Shown here one piece after another: positions 10,004 through 21,722 of a stretch of 64,000 bases of DNA. Both the position numbers and the translations under genes were made by a program. The stretch spans positions 44,256,144 to 44,320,143 of the forward strand of contig CM023457.1 of the NCBI GenBank assembly GCA_013339765.2, in the 5' to 3' direction. The notes under the pieces were generated by a model, which ran no database searches, was not told the origin of the DNA, and was given only the letters and a program-made list of their open reading frames with translations. Each line of letters opens with the position of its first letter. The first letter of the stretch is position 1. Origin of the DNA: Haemaphysalis longicornis (lineage: Eukaryota > Arthropoda > Arachnida > Ixodida > Ixodidae).

Positions 10004-13000
10004 GTTTCAACTCTAGACACCAGAGTTCTCACGTTTACTCTCCGAAATATTCTCCGTGGCCATTACGTCTGCTTAGTTGCTTCAAAACAAAGATTTACAA
10101 ATGTGTGGGTGGGTATGATGGCGCCAAAACCAATAGGCATATTATTAAATCTGTTCCATCGTGCGTACTATCGCACATTAAAAAATTGTGAGCCTTTGAC
10201 GACAGGCTTCATCGTTATGGCCAATTACCTGTATTATCTATGCAAATAGTTCTTAAAAATGTAGAGCCCAACATTAAATATGCTTTAAAAACACCTGGTA
10301 CCAGTTTTTACCCTAGATCTCGAAGGTTAACGTTAGTCCTAACGTTGAGTCGTGGCATAATAAAATTACCTCATATGTATACTTCGTCATGTTGGCCTCC
10401 TTTTCTTCGCTTCCTTTACTACTTTGTCTCATTGGTTATCAGTCCCAAACCACCCGGAGATCCGCACTGAGAAACTGCGAATTCGTAGTACGGTAAATTC
10501 ATACTTTTCCCACGAACACAAGTGGCGCATCAGCAAAGTATCGCCAGCAGAAGCCATGATGCTTTCACACTCAAAGCACGTAAGAAGACTAAAGAGCCAC
10601 GAAGGGAATTCCCTGTGTTTTGTGTTGTGCTCGTTTTTTCGTCTTGTCATTTTGGTTCATCTTTAAAGTACTTTTGAAGCCGTGTTCATCGATGCGCCAA
10701 AAGCTCCTAGGTGGTATTTCCGCACTTTTCTTGCTGGCCTTGCAAACATGCAAACATAAGCAAAGAAAGACCTGAACCGACTGGGGGGAAAACTAGCCCC
10801 AAACTTCCGGTTCTGAGCGCGGACATTTTGAATAGTTGGAAGGTGCTGCTCACGGAGGCGGGCGCCAGCTTGGTATTTCAATGCTTTCATACATTTTTTG
10901 GACGTATTTATTATATCGTCCTTAGTTCGTCACCGTATGTTTTTAAGGAGGGACATTTCATTCCTTAAAATTTTCCATTGCACTATCCACTCTTTAAATG
11001 CAAGGTAACACTAGCGGTTATGTTGTGAGCTAAACATCCCGTTCGACCACATAAGAGGCACCTCGTAACTGAAAATGTAGTTGTTACACTGACCTATTTA
11101 ACACAACAGGAACGGAATACAATGCAGAATATTTAGAGGAACAGAACAAGTTTTCATACACATAGAAGTGCACGAAGGTAAACAAACAAACAAACACACA
11201 ACAAATATAATTCACGCTACCCAATATGACATTCAAAAGAATCCCATTTGCCGGAACGGAAATACGAAAATACAGGCATTCACTAGGTTGTATGAATGAA
11301 ATATTTTCAGCCAGTTTTATTGGAGGTGGGAGTGTCAACAGTTAACATTTGAACGAGGAAAACACCACAAAGGCTTTTATACAAGTAGTCTTGTGAAACG
11401 TGTGTCTTCAATGCACTCTAATGTCCATTGAAAACTACTAACCAGTAGTGCTAAATTTTTTTAACAGATGTACACTTGGGGGGACACTTAAACAGAACCA
11501 TTAACAAGAAATAGTTTTGCTCGGCCTCTGACATGCTTCAATTTTCGAAGTACCCGGATTAACTTCCCAGTAAGTTTAGGGACTGAGTTGGGGCAGTTGG
11601 TGAATATTCATAATTAATGATCAGTGCACAAAAAAGTTGAGGATGACATCTACGTTTGGGTGTTAAGATGTACGACGCGACAGCATTAATTCAACGTCCA
11701 TGGAACGTTGTGAAACGGAATTGCTGCATTTACAATCTGCGCTTTTAGTTAGCATGTCTTCATACCAACTTGCCCACTTGTCGGTGTTTCTAAGATTTAC
11801 AATCTATGTTGCACGAGCACTGAAGGTCAGCGGAGAGAAGGACTTGCAGCAAGCGCGTTTAATCGCCGTCGCCCAGAAGAGACTGAGGCCCTCTGTACTC
11901 CTGTGGCCTAAAATGTGAGCGTGAAAGGTTGCGGCTTCGGGGTGTTTGCCAGTGGGAGAGAAAAGGTGGCAGTGGCAGTGTTTCAAAGTGTTTATTCTCT
12001 GATGTCGGGGCTGGACTGAACGTTCTCGCTTTTTTGCGAAGAGAAATAGAGAGAGAAAGAGGGAGAGAGAGAGAGAGCGAAAATATCCGTTGCGGAAGAA
12101 ATGCTGGTGGTTCTGGAAAAGGGAGTAAGCAGATGTTAGAGAGCACAAAGATGGAACTTAAAGTCTATGGCGATGGATGCAGCAGCTCCACTCCTTGCGC
12201 TTCCAATCAGCTCGCACTGATATTAAGGTAAAGATCTGGTAAAAGCTGCATCCCATGGTTGGATGGAAGTGGAGCATGTAATGTTTGAATTGTTGGCCCC
12301 TGGGAATAGGCGTGCTCACGGGGAGTGCAGGGGGGCACCAAATTTGTCCCATACGTTTACTCAATCAAACCTTCATGTCTCGTGAGGTACTGACGACGCG
12401 TGTGCTCTCACGGTGAGAGCAGCCGAAGAACCATCAATATGTTACCTTCCAAAAGCTGTTTACTTGAAGCCCTGGAAAGGCGGGGACCAAAAGCATGCCG
12501 TGGTGAGAAATACGTGATCACTTGATTTTCATTTTTGCATCTATTGCAGAGCATGTCATCTTTCTACATTTCCTCGTAAATAACGTTACCGTAAATAAAT
12601 GCCACCGAGCAAAACAGCCGCGTAAAAAGAGTTTCGGAGTAGACAATAGTAACTTTGTAAATTATTACGCATTTATAAAGCTAGCGTTTCAACGATACCC
12701 ACGGGAACCACGTTGCTTGAAACCGCAGGGTGGGGGGCGCTGCGGTAAAACTTCGCCCCCCTCCCTAATCGAAAACCATGCGCACGCCTATGTCCTTGAG
12801 CATACCCCTGTACATGCCTTGATTACGCGCAAGACCGTGGATGTTACCCCATTGTAGAGAGTTTTCAATTAATGTATGGTGGTTTTACCCAGCATCTTCG
12901 TCCACATTTATTTGTGGATAATTATGTTGGTTTACCCTGGACAAAGTTTGAAATTCTTCAGCATTGAGACCCCCGCGTGTAGCATGGGGGAAGGCCGTGT

Positions 13001-13268
13001 TCCTAGGAGTGGGACTACAAGACGTTAACTTTTCTCGGAAGGGGAGTGCGATAGTCGTGGTCGCAAGGAGCACGGTGTGAGTTCGCGTGCCTCTTGGTCG
13101 GTGTCTCGATCTCTTCAAACGCTTGTGGTCGGGTGTCCTGGTGACGCCATTAACTTTCTTCATTGTAGATGGGAGTATCTTACCGAAGCGTTTATTACTC
13201 TGCCTGCAGCCAACAGTCTAATGCCCTTTCAGTGTCTTAGGAGCACCTACAAGTGGGCAAGTTGGTAT
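10004..13268. other. Intergenic, no gene recognised
   Basis: About 3.3 kb without recognisable protein motifs. Minor items: a perfect 7-bp stem AACGTTA/TAACGTT at about 10329-10346, an (AAAC)n run near 11180-11200 and a GA-rich tract at 12041-12078 (part of a GA-biased frame, not a gene). Confidence 0.5.
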
Positions 13269-13393
13269 GGAGACATAGTAAGTAAAAGCGCAGAAAAACG
13301 CACGACAAAGTGAACAACTACGGTAAGCGCTCGTCCTGTGTAGTTCTTCTCTGTGGCCTGTGCTTTTCTGCGCTTTTAGTCACTATGTCTTCA
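13269..13393. mobile_element. Fold-back (snap-back) inverted-repeat element
   Basis: The left arm begins GGAGACATAGTAAGTAAAAG at 13269. The right arm, read in reverse complement from 13393, begins GAAGACATAGTGACTAAAAG, and pairing continues for about 50 bases ('GCGCAGAAAA', 'AACTAC') with a few mismatches and a central spacer. There is almost no interior, so it is a fold-back or MITE-type element or a hairpin satellite monomer. No transposase is encoded. Confidence 0.65.
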
Positions 13394-13833
13394 GAGTCTG
13401 TAATGATGTTGCGCTTCTATTTGAAACGTCAGCCAGTCGGATTGCCAAGAGGGTGGCTCCCACTTCCGCTTCTTTGTTCCTGGTCGTAGGAGCCAGAGTT
13501 GTCAACTGCGACAATTTCTGCCTCCTACTTTCATACATGCTGTAGTCGGTGTAGGCTGGGATAATATTTGACTTTCTTCGAATTAATTTTGATGATGCCA
13601 TATCGCCTCTCCTAGTCTAGGTTTGGATCCGTGTTCTTTCAATTGAGTTTTCATGCAGAAACGCTGGATTGGTGACATGACCGTGATGGCGTGCAGTCGA
13701 TCATTTTTCAGAAGCGGTGGCGGGATTCCTGCCGTTCATGTGATGGCCCGTACCCATTTTTTCCCGATCCACGCCCGTGGTGCCTGGAGAGAGATTTCTT
13801 TGAAACGTGTTTGGAAGACACAATTTGAGGTCC

Positions 13834-13925
13834 GATTCATCATCAGCATCATCAACAGCCAATTTAGGTCCACCGCAGGACGAAGGCCTCTCCCGCTGAC
13901 CATCACCACCTCCTGTGCTGTGCTG
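13834..13925 (-). mobile_element. 3' terminal fragment of an RTE-type LINE
   Basis: Read on the minus strand, 'GGGAGAGGCCTTCGTCCTGC' is followed by 'GTGGACCTAAATTGGCTG' and a (TGATGA)n-like tail. This matches in layout the RTE 3' end at about 60480-60536 ('ggagaggcctttgccctga', then 'ggctgatgatgatg'). The first phrase is the C-terminus of the RTE ORF ('GEAFVLQW'-like) and the second its trinucleotide tail. Only the extreme 3' end is present, as expected of a heavily 5'-truncated insertion. Confidence 0.7.
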
Positions 13926-14621
13926 CCCGAGTTTTTTTTTTGCCTCCGAATTTTCTTATTTCGTCCCTGCATAGAGTTGAAGGCCTTCCCCTTCTAGACC
14001 CTTATCTGGGTGTCCATTCTGCTACCCTGGTGGCCCATCGGTTGTCAGTTTGTCTCACGACAACAAATTGCGAGGTGGAGGGCTTCCTTATATGCTATCC
14101 TGATGATGACGTTCATTTGATCTTCTTCGGTGCGGGTAAGGTAGGGGTACGGTAGGCTCAGTGAAATCCAGCTCGTGGTCAGTGGTTGCATGAGTCTCAT
14201 CGTTTCTTCGTCTCTCATTCCTGCTCTCCTAATGGTTAAGTAAGCAAGTGGTTAAAGACGTTCTCCTTTTTGGCGAGTGTGAGATCGGCTCTGCTGCTTT
14301 ACTTTAAGGCGACGTTAAGCATTCTTACACGTGACTTCTCTCTGGAAGGATATCCGTACATCTTTTCAGTGGGACCGTTAACTTTCTCGCGTGGCGCCTT
14401 CCACTGCTTGCCAAACCCAGCTTGCGGCGTAAACAAACAGCAGAAATACCAAAAAATAGTTCCAAAATTCATGTACTAGACGCTATATACTGCGGTTTTT
14501 AGTTTGCGTCTGGTTCTAATGTATGCCTTCCTTGGTTTTGCGGGGACTGCCGTTCATACTTTTCCTGTTGTTTTAGTTTGTTCGACCCAATGCTGGCCCT
14601 GACATACGTTCCAGTGGGGAA

Positions 14622-14850
14622 CACGCCGAGGTGGCTCAGTGGGTAAGACATTGCGCTACGGAGCCCAAATTCCAATGACGCGGGCGGCAGTTTTTCAGAT
14701 GGAAACAGAAAACAAAAAACGCCAGTGTGTCAAGATTTCAGAGCATGGTAAATAACCACAGGTTGTCAAAATTAATCCTGATCCCTCCACAACTGCGCGC
14801 CTCGTACTTCAGGTGCGGTTTCGGCGCGTGAACTACCGAAAATTTAAACT
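14622..14850 (+). mobile_element. tRNA-derived SINE, Ruka-like, degraded
   Basis: The plus-strand A box 'GTGGCTCAGTGGGTAAGAC' starts at 14631. The B box is badly decayed (around 14680). The body 'GTCAAAATTAATCCTGATCC' followed by 'CTCCACAACTGCGCGCCTCG' matches the SINE at 2355-2632 read on its own strand. The copy is more diverged than that one and so probably older. Confidence 0.75.
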
Positions 14851-15199
14851 TTTAGCTTCCGGGGGAGAACGGAAGTGCGCAGACGCGGCACCTGCTCAAC
14901 AAGCGTGTCCTTTCTTTCGTCTCCGGCGTAGCGTCATTTTTCTCCTTTCCAGATTTAGGTTGCTGTTCAGCGATATTCCCGATTTATGCGAACATCTCGC
15001 TGTTTCAGTCGTAGCTTCCGGGTGGCAGCGATTACATACTTCCGTAGACGCTTGATGAGCACGGCTGATAGGGGACGGCTATGCACGGGGAAATCGAAAA
15101 ACGAACGCAATAACGTCATCACGTAAAAAACTGCGAAAAGTAAGACAAGCACTTAAGGAATGTACGGAAGGGAAGGCGCAGTCCTTGTGTACTTTCCTT

Positions 15200-15600
15200 A
15201 CGTGGTCGTCGCAATTGACGCAGTTTTTTTACATGCGACGCATCTCTTGCTCTGAGGCATGTCCCTCCTGCGTCGGCGTCGCCGTCAGCGGCGTCCGCAC
15301 GCCACCTGCGCATGCGCGACTCTCCTCCGCTCTTCTCTTCGACAGCTGTGCGCCACACTCTCACTCGGTCTCATTATCATAAACAACAGCTGCGTGCGCG
15401 CGCTTCGCTCGCTTCGCTCTGCTCCCGTCGCGCAAGTGCGCGCATGCGCGACTCTCCTCCGCTGTCTCCTCTCCTTCAGGCGCGCTGCGGCGGTTCAGTC
15501 AGCGCTCGCTCTCGTTCGACTTCGCGTCACAACACGTTTCCCCCGATTTAGAGAAACAACCCAACGAAAACACCCACTGAACACCCCGATGCGTCGCATC
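15200..15600. promoter_or_regulatory. GC-rich, CpG-rich block with NRF1-like palindromes
   Basis: The stretch is rich in CG dinucleotides compared with its flanks. It contains a 24-bp direct repeat at 15308-15331 and 15440-15463, each including GCGCATGCGC, the palindromic core recognised by NRF1-type factors in animals. This suggests a CpG-rich promoter, but no exon with recognisable coding content was found on either side. The Arg/Ser-rich open frames here are composition products. Confidence 0.3.
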
Positions 15601-17689
15601 ACACCACGGTTCCCTCGCGGGAAGATGGGCGTAATTTTTACGTTACATTAAAGATGGAACAGAGTTTCCACATTTCGCGGCAGCTCCACATTTATTCGGA
15701 ACTGTAAAACTCGGTCTATTGGGTATAGCAAGAACCGCTTCGTGACCTCATAAAACCACGCCTCTTCGGACCGTTTCTCACTCAGCTTCCTTATGATGCG
15801 TCTTATATCATTGCGGGGTAGCGGATGGGTGATCTCGTCACCTTGGTCGGGCCCCTTGCAGCGGCAGCAATTTTCTTGACGCGACAACCGACTGCACTTT
15901 TTCGAAGAAGGGGGCAATTAATCTTTCGCCTCGACAAGGGATAACCTATTGCTTCATCCCCGCACGGGCACGTTTAGTATTTATTGGGACCATATATCGC
16001 GTCACCTTGGACACCGGGAACAGAAACTAAGCTTTCACCTACCGTTGCGAATGTTTGCAAGGGCGGTGACAGTATACCTTCGAACGGTGGCCCTCGGAGC
16101 CCTGGTGAAGCTCTGGCCGCTGGGCTCCCTGTCTGTCTACCGGGCAGGGCGCTCCGCGACAAAGATGGGTACTAGAGAAACCCCAGTCTATTCTGCATTG
16201 CCCACTCCCTGCTGCAATTAAAGTTGATGAGGCCCTCAACAGAGTCCGCACAATTAGAACGGTACTTTAATATAATATGGCTCAAAACTAAACGGGCTCC
16301 CAACATAAATTGTCGCAGTTGAATACGCCACGTGACAGGTACACGAGATTTCCCCATTCAAAGCACCGGTATGGCCTTAGCGACTATGGGTAAGGCAAAA
16401 AAACATTTTAGAAGCTGTTTGACAAACTTGAAACTTTCCGGCAAGTTGGTAGTTGTGGGGCATCTTGAACGGCTGCGTAGCAGAGAGAGACGCGGGGCAC
16501 ACACAGAAGTAAGAAACAGCGTCATCCTGTGGTTTTGTTTCCTTTGTGCCTGTGCCTACAACGCTACCGTTCAAGACTCTTATACATGAGGCTATAATGC
16601 GAAGAAAACGCTTTACTGTCTTATATAAACTCTCTACAGATAAGACAGCTGTTTATGTTAGGGTCACTGCTTAGATCTAAGGTATACTTTCGGGTTTATT
16701 TCGACGAAATATACCTGGCAGGTTTAATAAAATAATTAACCTCACGTAATACCTGAGCGTCAAAAACATTCCGCTACGCTATTTTCTCAACCGCGACAAA
16801 AAACGAACGTAACAAGTGGTTGAATGTCAATTACGCCAAGCACTTCAATACAGTTTTTGAACTGCCTGTTCCAGTGACTACTCGAAAAAGGAGTAGCGCT
16901 GTGGAGTGCTTTCTAGCGAATTTAATCTCTGGACGCGGTGGCTTTTGTGATGGAGCAAAAGGCAAACGCCGCTACTTTTGGAGACTTCGGCGTATTGTGT
17001 GCTGAAGATGACTCAAGTATTTTGAATTATTCGGCATCCATTCGCCACGAAGTGGCGGCAGCCTAGTTCATTTGCGCCGCCGAACAACAGTTTTCACTGC
17101 GCAAGATGTTTCCCACTCTTTAAAAATGGGGCGAGAAGGCCGAGTGTGATCGGAGAAAATGCAAGAAATGCAGATACCTTGCCATGACCTTGCTTCGTAG
17201 AAGCGTTTTATATCGCCCGGGGTTCCCCTACGCCACGCTATTTTCAATCTGCGCCGGGAGCTAGATGACGAGGCCGACCGATAATATTCTTGCCACTCAA
17301 GCAGCTTTTATCAAAGGAGCAAAAAGTAAGCACAGCCAGGGCCTATTCTTGTCGCTCTTATCATGCGCACCTTTGACCGCGACCGCGGTGGGCGTTTCTT
17401 CGCCTTGCATTTTGTGCCGCCATTGTACCACTGTAACGGGCTGTTACGCTAGGATCGTTCAGAACTCAGTGAGACGAATGCCGGACGCACACACAGGACG
17501 AAGTGTATTTACAACATATACGAGACGTTGGACGCCCACTCGAAAAAAATGGCGCCCACTCGAAAAAAATGTTCAGAAAGCGGGTTGAGTTAGCTTTCCG
17601 CGGCACTGGCTGGCACTAAGGCCGCAAAACAGTTACGTATAGCACGGCTCACAGGTATGTCTTGTTGGAGCGCAGTGGTCGTCGAGGGT
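15601..17689. other. Intergenic, no gene recognised
   Basis: No coding motif. A short tandem duplication of 'gcccactcgaaaaaaatg' lies at about 17530-17571. Nothing else stands out on either strand. Confidence 0.5.
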
Positions 17690-18090
17690 GAGTGTCGCAG
17701 AACTTGGCCGACCGTTTCACGGGCAGGTCACCAGCGAGCTGGTGTTAGACGCTCCGGAACGTTCCGCGACCAAGCAGACCAGGACCGGAAGTCGTGGCCA
17801 GGACTCAGCAAACCGGCAGTCTGAGCAGGAGCATGGGGCCGCTGACGCACCACGAACGTCGGTCTCACAGCAGCAGGAACCCTGGCTCGAGCCGGAACGG
17901 GACGACGCGGCAGTGCCTTGTGATCACTCGTGCCCGAGCCGCACCCAGGCGGCAGCTCGCCTTGGTGATCGATGGCGACGGTCTCGTAACGGACAGCCCG
18001 TCGACGGGACGTCTGACGTGGGAATGCCCGGTCCAACCGTGCCCTGTCTCGGTCGCCCTGCACTTCCCGGTTGTGGTGGTTGTGGTGCCA
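17690..18090 (+). other. Unresolved open region, possibly 5' part of a retroelement
   Basis: Two long plus frames (17688-18182 and 17794-18168) and one minus frame overlap in GC-rich sequence. The 17794 frame ends with 'LTWECPVQPC', loosely like the Cys-containing N-terminal segments of some arthropod LINE proteins. It then runs into a GGTTGTGGTGG repeat, which is better explained as the tail of the minus-strand LINE that follows. From 18022 onward the sequence is duplicated at 21881. I do not assign a function. Confidence 0.25.
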
Positions 18091-19344
18091 AAAGAGACGG
18101 CGCATACCCACTCAGGGGGATTTGGCCAGGAAAGGGGAGCTCACAGAGAGAAATTACAAAGTTTTTAAAGAAACACATTTAAGGAATAAATAAAAATTAG
18201 GGAAATAAAAAAAAAAAAACTGCTCAAACATGAGACGTAGCATCAGGAAGTGTTGAAACCAACATAAAATAAAATAAAAAATAAAGGAAAGAAAACATGA
18301 AAAGTATGTAGAGAAATAAAACAAGAAGGGAAGCTGGCGAAGGAGAGGCAGTGGGCGGGAAGGCACTGACAGCAGCGATCATACACGCAGGGATCTTTTT
18401 GAGGGAAGTCCGGCATGGCCTGGGGCTAGCACGGGAGACGGCCAGATTCTGAAATGAACAAGTGCACGGCGGAGCAAAGATCTGCGCGGCTAAAACCCAG
18501 TGCCTTGGCCCCGAACGATAAGATCAGAGGAACAGACAGTGGGAAGGCCAATTGGTTAAAGCTGTTTTCTAAGTATCTTTTTCGTATGGAGGAGTACCGT
18601 CGGCAGGAGAGGAAAAAATGTTCAGCTGTTTCTAATTCGTTACAAAATACACAGAGTGGTGAAGGGGCTAGATTGCAGCGATACAAGTAATAATTTAAAT
18701 TTGGGACACCACACCGAAAGCTGGTGAGGATAACTTCACAAGGTCGTGACTGACTAATCCGGCACTTCCATGAGTGCCGAAGGTGCTCGAGGTCACAACT
18801 TCCGTACGCAGATCCCGCCATGCTTTGTAGCAGGCCTAATCTTCTAAAGCGTGCCGAGGTGACAAAATTTATGGGTGGTAGAGCCTCCATCACCGGGCCA
18901 CCCAATGCAATGCCCGCCAGAGTGTCGGCCGCTTCGTTGAGCCAGATGCCTGCGTGTCAAGGCACCCACACCAAACGAAGTTTTTGTGAAGACGGAGGCA
19001 GTGAATACCCAAGGGCCCGATGTAGGGGAGAAGACTTTGAGCACGATAGGGCGGTGCAAACAGAAAGAGAATCTGTAAGCACAAATGCGTGTTGTGTATC
19101 CGAATGTAGCTTTCTAAGGGCCAGAACAATCGTTAGATATTCAGCATGAAAAGATGTAGTCAAGTCAGGCAATCGGAGGGAAAAGGCCCAATCCAAACCG
19201 GGAGAAAAAATGCCCACTCCTTCCTTCTCATTCCGCACAGAGGCGTCGGTTGCAATGATTACATGGGAGGGAAAAGCGGTAAGGTGATCTTGCAAAAGGC
19301 CTGATAAAAGACTCACAGGTTCGCAGCTCTGGTTGGTTGGTACC
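18091..19344 (-). mobile_element. 5'-truncated RNase H-type LINE (copy A)
   Basis: Minus-strand element holding only RNase H, the C-terminal knuckle domain and the 3' UTR. The 3' end near 18091 has a CCACAACC-type repeat tail. The 5' truncation point is near 19340, against the GGTTGGTTGG tail of the next element. It is a different subfamily from the LINE at 19633: the RNase H opens with 'IIATDASVRN' instead of 'YVDA'. It is the same subfamily as the LINE at 23209-24950. Confidence 0.85.
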
Positions 19345-19346
19345 AA
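18426..19346 (-). pseudogene. LINE RNase H and CCHC domain, nonsense-interrupted
   Basis: Two minus frames belong to one product. The first (18957-19346) shows RNase H Asp in 'IIATDASVRN', Glu in 'SFHAEYLTIVLALRKL' and Asp in 'LTDSLSVCTAL', and ends 'LRLVWVP' at a TGA. The same frame continues after the stop with His in 'HAGIWLNEAADTLAG' and 'GGPVMEALPP'. It reaches a zinc knuckle in 'CNLAPSPLCVFC' with the following His and Cys in 'EHFFLSCRRY'. The intact relative at 23943-25133 has Gly at the stop position (VWVPGHAGIW), so this is a Gly codon to TGA change. The duplicate at 22292-23212 carries the same stop, showing that it predates the duplication. Confidence 0.82.
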
Positions 19347-19632
19347 AAAAAATGGCTCGTACCCACTCAGGGCGATTTGCCAGGAAATGGGCGCTAACTG
19401 AGAGAAGAGGAAAAACTGGAATTTGGATTAAAAGAAGTGAATAAATACAGGAAAAAGGTGAGTATAAACGGGAATAAAGAGATAATAAATAAACTGCCAG
19501 AAAATGAGGTGCGGTAGCAGATAGAGCTCACCAACTACAAAATCAACACAAATGAATAAAGAAAGGATAGGACGAAGGACAATGGTGGAAAGTACGTAAA
19601 AAAAATAAAGAAAGAAGATTCGGCAGAGAAGG
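19345..19632 (-). mobile_element. LINE 3' UTR fragment
   Basis: The phrase 'cgtacccactcagggcgatt' and the AAATAAA-rich text that follows resemble the 3' UTR of the LINE at 18091. They are the same as the 3' UTR of the full-length relative at 23209. A GGTTGGTTGGTACC tail marks its 3' end. The coding part is missing because the next base belongs to the LINE at 19633. Confidence 0.7.
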
Positions 19633-21722
19633 GGAGAGAGAGAGAGAGAGAGAAAGACTTTATTTATGGCCAGCACGGAGTGGGAGGTCGGGATGCGCAG
19701 AGCCTCCACATCCCACCCACGTTCACGACGTCTTCGGGACTAGGCCCCGCCGGCGTCGGCGTGAGCGGTGCGCGAAAGGTACTCGGGAGTTCGTCCCTTT
19801 CCCCCCGTCTGCGACTCGCTCCGCTTCTGCCTGGCGAGAGCAGCCTCGAGCTGCTGGACGGCTAGAGTTTGTGCGGCCAGGTCCGTCGAATATACGGCAC
19901 TCGTTATGGTGTCCGGCAGCCGGCCGTAGAGGTCGGCAGCTTCCACGGGGTGCACTGCACAGTCCCACAGGATGTGGGCCAGAGTTGCGCGATGTTGCCC
20001 GCACACACTACACACGTCACTGGCGTACACGTCCGGGCACACGTGACGCGGAGCGCCGGCGTGATCACTGACTGTGTTTGTAGTTGGCGTAGTAGCACTG
20101 CCTGCTGTCGTGTTAGTTCCGGGTGGGGCGCCGGAGCGGTGCGCCGGCCGAGCCGGTACCACTCCAGCACCTCCCCGTACGTGAGGAGGGGCTCCGGGTC
20201 CCACTCCACGTCGTCGTTGTCGTCTTCGTCGTCGTCTTCGCGTTGGCCTCCCTCTGTCGCGGAGCTCGGCGGGGTGGGGAAGAGACCGCCGCCGCGCGGT
20301 TGGTCAGTCCTCGCGCGGCTGCGTCCGCCGTCTCGTTGCGATTGGGGAGACCGTCGCCCACGTTGCCTCTGATGTTGGTGTGCGCCGGGAACCAGCGAAG
20401 GTGGGTGGCCGGCACCGCTCCACTGATCACCGCACTGCACTTCACCCCCACGCACGGCACTTTCACATACGTTGTTCTTGGCGTAGTTCGCGATGGCCGA
20501 CCGGGAGTCACTGAGCACTGTGGTGCACTGCGGATCCGTCAGCGCCAGCGCGATCGCCGTCTCCTCCGCCTGGCTGGCGGACGGCACGCGGACGCTGCAG
20601 GCGCTGTATATTTCTCCCGTGGTGGGGCGGACCGCCACCGCTACGTAGGCGTCGGGTCGGTCGGTGTACCGGGCGGCGTCCACGTACAGGGCGCCCGTGT
20701 CGTTGGCGTGCGTTGCGGCGAGAGCGCGGGCCCTCGCCTCTCTGCGACCGGGGGTTGCGGGGCGGGGTGGACGTTTGGGGGGGGGGGGGGAGGATCCGGG
20801 GTCGCCCCATCACCTCCGGCTGGAGCTGCTGCCGCTGCTGTTGCTGCGCTGTCTCGTTCTGCTGCGACGACGTGCCCGCCAGCCCGAGGCGTTCCAGGAT
20901 ACGCCTGCCCGAGCTCGTGGTGGCGAGGCGTTCGAGTTGCGCCGTTCGTTGGGCCTCGCTGATCTCCTCGGGGTGTTGTGCACTCCCAGCTCGAGCAGCC
21001 GGGCCGTGCTGGTGCTATTTAGCAAGCCCAGGGCCGTCCTGTACGCCTTGCGGATGGCCGCGTTGATGCGGTCCCTCTCCTGGCGCAGCCAGAAGTGGAA
21101 CGCCCCGACGTAGGCGACGTGGCTCATCGCGAAGGACTGGAGCAGGCGGAGGAGGCTGGCCTCCTTCATTCCTTTGTGCCGCGTCGACACCCTCCGGATG
21201 AGTCGGGCCACCGCGCCGATCTTGGTGACGGGGCGGTCCATCGCGGTCTTGTTGCTTCTGCTGGCCTCGATGTGCATGCCGAGGACCCGGAGAGTGGCGA
21301 CCCCGGGGGTGACTGTGCCGTCCCTCGTTCGTATGTGGATGTTTTCCGATTCTTCTGCCCCTTTCTTTTTCGGTACCGCCCGGCGGTGGGATCCCTCAAA
21401 CCCGCTCCACTTCTGGGGGGCGAGCACCGCAGTCCCGTGCCGATGAGTTTGGGCTTCGATGGCGTTCACCGCTGTCTGCAACGCGTCCTCGATGTGGCCG
21501 TTGCTGCCCCCGGGGACCCACAGCGTGATGTCATCCGCGTAGATGGTGTGGCGGACCTGCGGGATCTCCGAGAGCCTGCGCGCAACGCCATCAGGACTAG
21601 GTTGAAGAGCAGCGGTGATATCACCGAGCCCTGGGGGGTTCCCGTGCTCCCTAGCTTCTTGGGCGGCAGCTGTAGGTCGCCCCCGTGTATTGTGATGGTT
21701 TGTTCTGAAAGAAAGTCCCGAA
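19633..21722 (-). mobile_element. RNase H-type LINE with RT core, 5'-truncated
   Basis: Minus-strand element of about 2.1 kb. The 3' end carries AATAAAGTC and a (TCTC)n tail, the GA run at 19633-19653 on plus. Protein order is reverse transcriptase (about 21720-20950), linker, RNase H (about 20690-20330), acidic spacer (20260-20200) and CCHC knuckle (about 20040-19950). The 5' end is truncated inside the RT domain near 21722, so no endonuclease is present. It sits exactly at the right edge of duplicated copy A. Confidence 0.88.
19740..21720 (-). pseudogene. LINE ORF2: RT, RNase H and CCHC, frameshifted
   Basis: RT motif B 'GTPQGSVISPLLFNLVL' lies at about 21640-21590. The catalytic 'YADDITLW' is at about 21545-21520, in a different frame. 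The RT tail runs through 20810-21481 ('LRVLGMHIEASRSNK', 'RLLELGVHN'). RNase H follows with Asp in 'VDAARYTDRPD', Glu in 'QAEETAIALAL', Asp in 'LSDSRSAIANY', His in 'LRWFPAHTNI' and Asp in 'NETADAAARGL'. The last two are in another frame. The knuckle is in 'CSVCGQHRATLAHILWDC'. At least three frame changes break the product. The run of G at about 20776-20787 lies in the linker and could be one of the causes, by mutation or sequencing error. Confidence 0.85.

Larger units (their letters stand above)
18022..19632. repeat. 1.6-kb duplicated segment, copy A
   Basis: This segment is nearly identical to 21881-23496, with scattered single-base differences such as ggtcgccctg against ggtcgcgctg. It contains a minus-strand LINE 3' half (18091-19344) and the 3' UTR of a neighbouring LINE (19345-19632). 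Its right end coincides with the 3' end of the LINE at 19633. In copy B the same point continues smoothly into the LINE at 23209, so copy B has the original junction. Confidence 0.85.

Noticed and set aside
11804..12148. Minus frame with Ser/Leu-rich hydrophobic stretch
   Set aside because: Produced by the GA/CT-rich tract near 12041-12078; no start context, splice sites or homology recognised.
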